From an uncultured bacterium (GTDB lineage: Bacteria > Cyanobacteriota > Vampirovibrionia > Gastranaerophilales > Gastranaerophilaceae): a DNA stretch of 10,570 bases. The stretch lies in contig CASGAK010000054.1 of the NCBI GenBank assembly GCA_949299435.1, positions 1 through 10,570 on the forward strand. The letters run 5' to 3'. Position numbers and translations under genes: made by a program. Positions 5,819 to 10,570 of the stretch are shown one piece after another (position 1 is the stretch's first letter; each line of letters starts with the position of its first letter). The notes under the pieces were generated by a model. It was given only the letters and a program-made list of their open reading frames with translations, did no database searches and was not told the DNA's origin.

Positions 5819-7591
5819 ATGGGATTGGCGGCATCACAAGCTAGATTTTTAGCCATAACGGCCAGAAAGGCGAACTGTGAATTTCAATCAATGCAGATCG
5901 CACAAGAAAAGCTGTCAATTACTCGTGAACTTGAAAAAGCCTCAGAAGAATATCAAGCTGCCTTAAATCAAACAAAATTAGTTTGGGATCCAGACGGTAC
6001 AGGCGATAATGCTTTTGATTTAAGCTATGACATAATGATGAAGCCATCAGCAGTAAATAATTATACCCCATACTTAATCACAACCCGTGACGGAAAGGTT
6101 GTATTAGACAGCAAAATGGCAGCTGCCGCAAGGGCTGCTGGTATACCTGAAGGTGGTATAAATAATAAAACAATTGATTTAGGAAACGGAAAAACAACAA
6201 CGTTATATGATCAATTGTATGCTAATTTCCTAAATCAGATGGTAAAAAGCGGTGGTATGAGTGAATCTTCAGCGGTCGCTTGTAGAAGCATCGGACTTGT
6301 TAAAGATGTTGGTATAGGTGCTCCATTACTTGATAAAACACAAGCCTCAGCAATGGGTATTAATGACCTTTTGGTGTATATTGATAATTCAATAGCTGCA
6401 GGTGCTAACGGTACAAATGCAGAAAAAGATTTAGCAGACAAATTGACATTCAGTTTTGGTGTAGATTCAAGCGGAAATGATTTAGGATTGAATTTACAAA
6501 CAAGTATTGCAGATAAAGGTAATCAAAATTCGAATTACTTTACTAAGAACCAAGCAATCACAACAGACACAAGTTTCACATTATCAGACCTGTTGACGGA
6601 AGATATCACATTTGCAATGACCAGTGATAAAATAAGTGCAAGTTTCTGGCAAAAACTTGTGGCAGGTGTCATGTCAGCATTTACATTAGGATTTGCATAT
6701 GATGGAATTGTAAGCTGGTTAAATAAAGAGGAGTCTGGTTGGACACAACAGGCTACCGTGCAAGAACAAGCTCTTGTTTATTTCTTGAATGATATGTTTA
6801 ATGCATTTGGTGCACTGTTTGATTTAGAAAATGATACAACAGGCACAGGAACTCAAGCATTCCAATACGCAGTTCAGGAAACTTTTGCACTGCTGAGCGA
6901 TTGTCAGGATTTAGGAAACAGAAACCATTCTACAGATGCCTTCTACGATGCAGTAAACGGATCTAATAATTACAACGGTTGGGTAGTTAAAAATGCTAAT
7001 AAAAATAACAACTATGGTACTCAAGCTATCAGCTTATCTAATTTAGCAGAATCATTTATGACATTCTACGCACAAGGTATGAATGGCTATGACCAAACTT
7101 ATTACATTGTAAATGACGGAAGTAAATCAAATTACGTAACAGATGATCCATATTATATGTGGACTGTTAAAAATCAAAATGCAAATTCATCAGATGAAAT
7201 GTATATTGCAGAATTTTATAGTGCAATGTTCAATAATATCTGCCAAAACGGCTGGATTGAAAATGATCAAATAGATGATGAAGAATATTTGAGTAATACA
7301 TTGAAAAATGCTACATATTTTATATCTTCAATGAGCAGTGACAATTATTATTATCAAGACAGATATTTAGATAACGGCTATGTAGTTGAAGTAACTGATG
7401 ATGATGCGATTACTCAGGCAGAGTTGGAATACACCCAAAAGAAAAGCAAATTAAACTATAAAGAAGAAGAATTAGAAGTTGATATGAAACAACTTGATTT
7501 GGAAATATCTTCACTCACGACAGAATACGATACCGTAAAAAGTTTGATAGATAAAAACATAGAAAAAACATTTACAATGTTTAATTCATAA
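5819..7591 (+). CDS. Uncharacterised 590-residue protein with helical ends, Melainabacteria-type
   Basis: I do not know the function. The N-terminus (1-50) starts MGLAASQARFLAITARKANC and is an uninterrupted amphipathic helix/coiled coil. The middle is polar and rich in N, D, T, S and Y. One hydrophobic stretch (about 278-301, around KLVAGVMSAFTLGFAYDG) could be a membrane or buried helix. The C-terminus (about 530-585) is a long charged coiled coil ending EYDTVKSLIDKNIEKTF. There is no signal peptide. Only four cysteines occur (20, 155, 362, 475). Helical ends around a variable middle resemble flagellar and type III-secreted axial proteins, but no sequence identity to them is evident. From memory, proteins with this N-terminus recur in Gastranaerophilales genomes. 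The ribosome site is AAAGGA (5799-5804), with rather long spacing. It is monocistronic, flanked by terminators, and lies beside secA. It is probably host, not phage. Confidence 0.8.
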   Translation: MGLAASQARFLAITARKANCEFQSMQIAQEKLSITRELEKASEEYQAALNQTKLVWDPDGTGDNAFDLSYDIMMKPSAVNNYTPYLITTRDGKVVLDSKMAAAARAAGIPEGGINNKTIDLGNGKTTTLYDQLYANFLNQMVKSGGMSESSAVACRSIGLVKDVGIGAPLLDKTQASAMGINDLLVYIDNSIAAGANGTNAEKDLADKLTFSFGVDSSGNDLGLNLQTSIADKGNQNSNYFTKNQAITTDTSFTLSDLLTEDITFAMTSDKISASFWQKLVAGVMSAFTLGFAYDGIVSWLNKEESGWTQQATVQEQALVYFLNDMFNAFGALFDLENDTTGTGTQAFQYAVQETFALLSDCQDLGNRNHSTDAFYDAVNGSNNYNGWVVKNANKNNNYGTQAISLSNLAESFMTFYAQGMNGYDQTYYIVNDGSKSNYVTDDPYYMWTVKNQNANSSDEMYIAEFYSAMFNNICQNGWIENDQIDDEEYLSNTLKNATYFISSMSSDNYYYQDRYLDNGYVVEVTDDDAITQAELEYTQKKSKLNYKEEELEVDMKQLDLEISSLTTEYDTVKSLIDKNIEKTFTMFNS

Positions 7592-7625
7592 AAAGCCTGA
7601 AATCTAAAATCAGGCTTTTTTTAAA
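7590..7625 (+). terminator. Strong intrinsic terminator after the 590-residue protein gene
   Basis: AAAAAGCCTGA (7590-7600) pairs fully with TCAGGCTTTTT (7610-7620) around a nine-base loop, and two more T follow. The stop codon overlaps the stem base. The A-tract on the left means it may also terminate minus-strand transcripts. It isolates the gene from secA. Confidence 0.88.
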
Positions 7626-7699
7626 TTTATTTTGCGATAAAAAGTTCTAAATAGTTGCAATTATTATTTTTTTGTTAAGGTGTCTGTAAAAAATTCTTT

Positions 7700-7740
7700 G
7701 TCCATGCTAGTATTTAATCATCAAGACTATAATGGAGAGG
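7700..7740 (+). promoter_or_regulatory. secA upstream region: weak promoter candidate and ribosome site
   Basis: TGCTAGTAT at 7705-7713 resembles an extended -10 element (TGN plus TAGTAT), but no good -35 lies at the right spacing. TATAAT at 7728-7733 is perfect but so close to the ribosome site that a transcript from it would begin inside that site. GGAGAGG (7734-7740) is a strong Shine-Dalgarno sequence and fixes the ATG at 7752 as the start. A promoter must lie in 7626-7740 because a terminator closes the preceding gene, but its exact place is unclear. Confidence 0.35.
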
Positions 7741-7751
7741 AAAATTTTATA

Positions 7752-10361
7752 ATGATAAGTTTATTACTAAAACTTTTAGGTGATCCTAATGAAAGAAAAG
7801 TAAAGAATATACAGGGCATAATTGATCATATAAACGCGTTAGAGCCTCAATTTGAGCAAATGACAGATGAGGAATTGAGAGCGAAGACCGATGAATTTAA
7901 AGCTATATTGGAAAAGCGTCCGCGAAGTGAGGATTTTAAAACAGACAGAAAGCTGGAAAAAGAAGCATTGGATAAAATACTTCCTGAAGCATTTGCGACT
8001 GTAAGGGAAGCCGGAAAACGTGTTTTAAATATGCGACACTTTGATGTTCAGTTGATTGGCGGCTATTTTTTACACAACGGGCACATAGCCGAGATGAGAA
8101 CAGGTGAAGGTAAAACTCTAGTTGCAACACTTCCTGCGTATCTGAATGCTTTGACAGGTAAAGGAGTCCATGTAATTACGGTAAACGACTACTTAGCCAA
8201 ACGTGACAGTGAATGGATGGGAAAAATTTATAAATTTTTAGGTCTTTCTGTCGGGGTAATTCTTTCAGGCGGCAGAACAGCAGATGATTTTGCTGCGAAA
8301 AAAGCTGCATATAATTGTGATATTACATACGGAACAAATAATGAATTCGGATTTGATTATTTGCGTGACAATATGGCAGGCAGCTTGGAAATGCTTGTCC
8401 AACGCCCATATAACTATGCAATTATAGATGAAGTAGACTCAATTTTGATAGACGAAGCTCGTACACCTCTTATTATAAGCGGCAGACTTGAAAAATCCGC
8501 AGAGCTATATCAACTTATGTCAAAAATTGCACCACAACTTAAAAAAGATGTGGATTATGAAGTTGATGAAAAAAATAAGAACATAATCCTGACAGAAGAA
8601 GGTATCGACAGAGCACAAGAGCTTTTGAATATAAAAGATTTATTTGATATTAACACACAATATGCTCACCATCTTCTACAAGCACTTAAAGCTAAAGAAT
8701 TGTTTATAAAAGATACCGATTACGTGGTCAAAAACGGTGAGGTAATGATAGTAGACGAATTTACCGGACGTTTGATGGAAGGCAGACGTTGGTCAGACGG
8801 GCTTCACCAAGCTGTAGAGGCAAAAGAAGGTGTTAAAATTCAAGATGAGACACAGACTCTTGCAAGTATTACATTCCAAAACCTTTTCAGACTCTACCCG
8901 AAACTTGCAGGCATGACAGGTACGGCAATGACTGAAGAAGCAGAATTTGGTAAAATATACAACTTAGAAGTAACAACGATCCCAACTAACAAACCGGATA
9001 TCAGAATTAACTATCCAGATGTTATTTACAAAACAGAACGTGCAAAATATGACGCGGTAGTTAATGACATTATTGCGATGCACAAAATCGGCAGACCTGT
9101 ACTGGTCGGTACAATAAGCATAGAAAAATCGGAATATGTATCAGCATTGTTGAAAAAACGCGGTATAGAGCATAACGTATTGAATGCGAAACATCACGAA
9201 AAAGAAGCCTACATAATCGCCCAAGCAGGACGAGTCGGAGCGGTGACAATTGCGACAAATATGGCAGGACGCGGAACAGATATTCTGCTGGGTGGTAACG
9301 CTGAATATTTGGCAAAAGAAAAATTGGAGTCAATGGGAATAACTCCTGAAAGTGAAGATTATGAAAAAATAAAAGATGAAGTATTAGCAGCATCACGTCA
9401 GATAACCGAGGCAGAACATGCAAAAGTAGTTGAAGCAGGAGGACTTCACGTAATCGGTACAGAACGTCACGAATCAAGACGTATTGATAACCAATTACGA
9501 GGCAGAGCAGCTCGTCAGGGTGATCCCGGATCTACAAGATTTTTCTTGTCATTAGAAGATAACTTAATGAGAATTTTCGGCGGTGATAAAATCACCTCAC
9601 TGATGAATATGCTTCAAGTAGAAGAAAATATGGCGATAGAATCAAAACTTATATCCAACCAGATTCAGTCAGCTCAAAAGAAAGTAGAAACATATCACTT
9701 TGATATTCGTAAATCAGTCTTGGAATACGACGATGTAATGAATGTACAACGTGAAAAATTCTATGCACAACGTCGTAAAGTCTTGTCTGGAAAGAATTTG
9801 TCAGACGACATTTACTTTATGATAGAAAAAGAAATAGACAGATTATTGCGAAGCTATATTTCACCGGAGCAGCACCCGGAAGAATATATTTATGAAGATT
9901 TGGAAAGAATGATAAAAGAGTTACATTCAATAATTCCGCAACTGTCATTTATTACGATTAGTGATGTCCAAAATTCACGTTTTGATGCGATATATGCTAA
10001 GATAAAAGATTTTGCAATAAAAGCCTACAGAGATCATGAAGAAAATGTAATTGCTTTTTATAACGAAGTGCTTGAAAAATATGATCCAGATTTTACACCG
10101 CAAGCTGCATTTTCAGATGATAACGTAATAAGAAATTTGGAAAAAGATATTCTTTTACGTGTAGTAGACAACAAATGGATTGATCATCTTCATAACATTG
10201 ATATGTTGCGTGACAGTATAGGTCTGAGAGCTTACGGACAAAAAGATCCTTTGCTTGAATACAAACGTGAAGCCTATGAGATGTTTAATAAAATGATGTA
10301 TGAAATCCAAGAAGATACTGTCCGTCACCTATTCCGTACAAAATTCGGTATTCAGGTTTAG
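7752..10361 (+). CDS. secA: Preprotein translocase ATPase SecA
   Basis: This 869-residue motor ATPase binds SecYEG at the cytoplasmic membrane and drives unfolded preproteins across it. Visible features in order: LLGDPNERKVK near the N-terminus; Walker A MRTGEGKT (115-122); Walker B DEVD (226-229) followed by IDEARTPLI; FTGR..RRWSDGLHQA (337-354); NBD2 MAGRGTDILLGGN (504-516); the arginine-finger block RGRAARQGD (583-591); the helical scaffold near W809 (IDHLHNIDMLRDSIGLRAYG); and a final LFRTKFGIQV. All core domains are complete. The C-terminal zinc-binding tail (CxCx8C[HC]) found in many SecA proteins is absent, as in cyanobacterial SecA. The ATG at 7752 is chosen over an in-frame GTG at 7680 because it has GGAGAGG upstream and because SecA proteins begin just before LLGDPN. 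It is transcribed alone between two terminators. Confidence 0.98.
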   Translation: MISLLLKLLGDPNERKVKNIQGIIDHINALEPQFEQMTDEELRAKTDEFKAILEKRPRSEDFKTDRKLEKEALDKILPEAFATVREAGKRVLNMRHFDVQLIGGYFLHNGHIAEMRTGEGKTLVATLPAYLNALTGKGVHVITVNDYLAKRDSEWMGKIYKFLGLSVGVILSGGRTADDFAAKKAAYNCDITYGTNNEFGFDYLRDNMAGSLEMLVQRPYNYAIIDEVDSILIDEARTPLIISGRLEKSAELYQLMSKIAPQLKKDVDYEVDEKNKNIILTEEGIDRAQELLNIKDLFDINTQYAHHLLQALKAKELFIKDTDYVVKNGEVMIVDEFTGRLMEGRRWSDGLHQAVEAKEGVKIQDETQTLASITFQNLFRLYPKLAGMTGTAMTEEAEFGKIYNLEVTTIPTNKPDIRINYPDVIYKTERAKYDAVVNDIIAMHKIGRPVLVGTISIEKSEYVSALLKKRGIEHNVLNAKHHEKEAYIIAQAGRVGAVTIATNMAGRGTDILLGGNAEYLAKEKLESMGITPESEDYEKIKDEVLAASRQITEAEHAKVVEAGGLHVIGTERHESRRIDNQLRGRAARQGDPGSTRFFLSLEDNLMRIFGGDKITSLMNMLQVEENMAIESKLISNQIQSAQKKVETYHFDIRKSVLEYDDVMNVQREKFYAQRRKVLSGKNLSDDIYFMIEKEIDRLLRSYISPEQHPEEYIYEDLERMIKELHSIIPQLSFITISDVQNSRFDAIYAKIKDFAIKAYRDHEENVIAFYNEVLEKYDPDFTPQAAFSDDNVIRNLEKDILLRVVDNKWIDHLHNIDMLRDSIGLRAYGQKDPLLEYKREAYEMFNKMMYEIQEDTVRHLFRTKFGIQV

Positions 10362-10470
10362 GCGGCCCTACTGAGGAATTGGAATAGTTAGACAGTGCTC
10401 CCTGGAGCAGACTTGCAAGAGCAGGGAAGGCTTTTGGTGAGGATTTGCTTTTGATTATAAATTGAAAGAT
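10362..10470 (+). other. secA 3' flank with structured G+C-rich stretch
   Basis: Positions 10362-10430 are about half G+C, unlike the surrounding DNA. AGTGCTC (10394-10400) can pair with GAGC..ACT (10405-10413, AG bulged) around a CCTG loop. CAAGAGCA (10416-10423) can pair with TGCTTTTG (10446-10453) using one G-U pair. A competing stem TCCCTG (10399-10404) with CAGGGA (10422-10427) excludes both. No open frame of note occupies it. It is either an untranslated 3' region or a small structured RNA; I cannot match it to a known RNA family. Confidence 0.4.
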
Positions 10471-10570
10471 TTAATTAATAATTGCTTTTAAAATTTTGTA
10501 AAATTCCGGAATTTTTTCCGGATTTTTATTTAGTAAAATATTAATTTCTTTGAGCTGTTCTTCTTTATTT
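10471..10570 (-). CDS. Possible C-terminal fragment of a minus-strand gene (partial)
   Basis: On the minus strand an open frame enters from the right edge and reads 32 codons to a TAA at 10473-10471. The residues (NKEEQLKEINILL, then PEKIPEFYKILKAIIN) look like an amphipathic helical C-terminus. The frame is short and the region AT-rich, so chance is possible. It also overlaps a good plus-strand terminator for secA, which could be shared by two convergent genes. I do not recognise the product. The right 5' portion lies outside the window. Confidence 0.3.
   Translation of the reverse strand, partial: NKEEQLKEINILLNKNPEKIPEFYKILKAIIN
10500..10530 (+). terminator. Intrinsic terminator for secA
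   Basis: TCCGGA (10505-10510) pairs with TCCGGA (10517-10522) around a six-base loop (ATTTTT). The base extends, after one T-T mismatch, by four A-T pairs. TTTTTATT follows. It lies about 140 bases after the secA stop and is the first good terminator there. The stem also reads in the minus direction, but with a poorer U-tract. Confidence 0.62.

Noticed and set aside
7728..7733. Perfect TATAAT as the secA -10 box
   Set aside because: The transcript would start inside the ribosome site, and there is no -35 at suitable spacing.
7680..7751. In-frame GTG at 7680 as secA start
   Set aside because: No ribosome site there, and the added 24 residues do not resemble SecA. The ATG at 7752 follows GGAGAGG and the family N-terminus.
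9070..9477. 135-residue minus-strand open frame inside secA
   Set aside because: Leucine/arginine-rich shadow of a highly conserved gene on the other strand; no ribosome site or context.
10367..10425. tRNA-Leu-like D-arm pattern (GAGGAATTGG followed by TTAGACA)
   Set aside because: No matching acceptor stem, anticodon stem or T-arm consensus could be built, so it is not a tRNA gene. A tRNA remnant cannot be shown.
1..10570. CRISPR arrays, diversity-generating repeats, insertion sequences
   Set aside because: No regularly spaced repeats, no transposase or reverse-transcriptase-like frame, and no near-duplicate template/variable pair seen by eye.

Overview
The window is AT-rich, about one third G+C. 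It joins a compact block of tailed-phage DNA-packaging genes to a host chromosomal stretch that ends in secA. The host looks like an uncultured gut bacterium of the Melainabacteria/Gastranaerophilales group (non-photosynthetic relatives of cyanobacteria). This rests on three things: low G+C, a SecA without the C-terminal zinc-binding tail, and a 590-residue protein whose N-terminus (MGLAASQARFLAITARKAN) I associate from memory with families abundant in that group. I could not run a database search, so the host call is moderate.

Positions 1-123 hold a weak hairpin and a candidate minus-strand promoter. Positions 124-5652 hold seven plus-strand genes, tightly spaced or overlapping: small terminase subunit, an unknown 123-residue protein, a GNAT-type acetyltransferase, portal protein, large terminase subunit, a serine lipase/esterase-like protein, and a small membrane-anchored coiled-coil protein. 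The only sizeable gap (3214-3337, between portal and large terminase) is G+C-richer and contains an intrinsic-terminator-like hairpin. The block ends in a hairpin at 5660-5692. No capsid, scaffold, head-completion or tail gene is present, although every open frame looks intact.

Positions 5819-7591 encode the 590-residue protein as a single gene with its own promoter-like region and a strong terminator. Positions 7752-10361 encode SecA, the Sec translocase ATPase. Its 3' flank carries a G+C-rich stretch able to form competing hairpins, then an intrinsic terminator at 10500-10530. A possible C-terminal fragment of a minus-strand gene enters from the right edge.

Functionally, terminase subunits and portal would form a genome-packaging motor. 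The lipase-like and membrane proteins downstream look like cargo or lysis/host-interaction functions sharing the packaging transcript. The most interesting features are the packaging-without-capsid layout beside a housekeeping gene, the hydrolase/membrane-protein pair in that operon, the acetyltransferase with an altered acetyl-CoA loop, the 590-residue helical-ended protein, and two structured G+C-rich non-coding islands.
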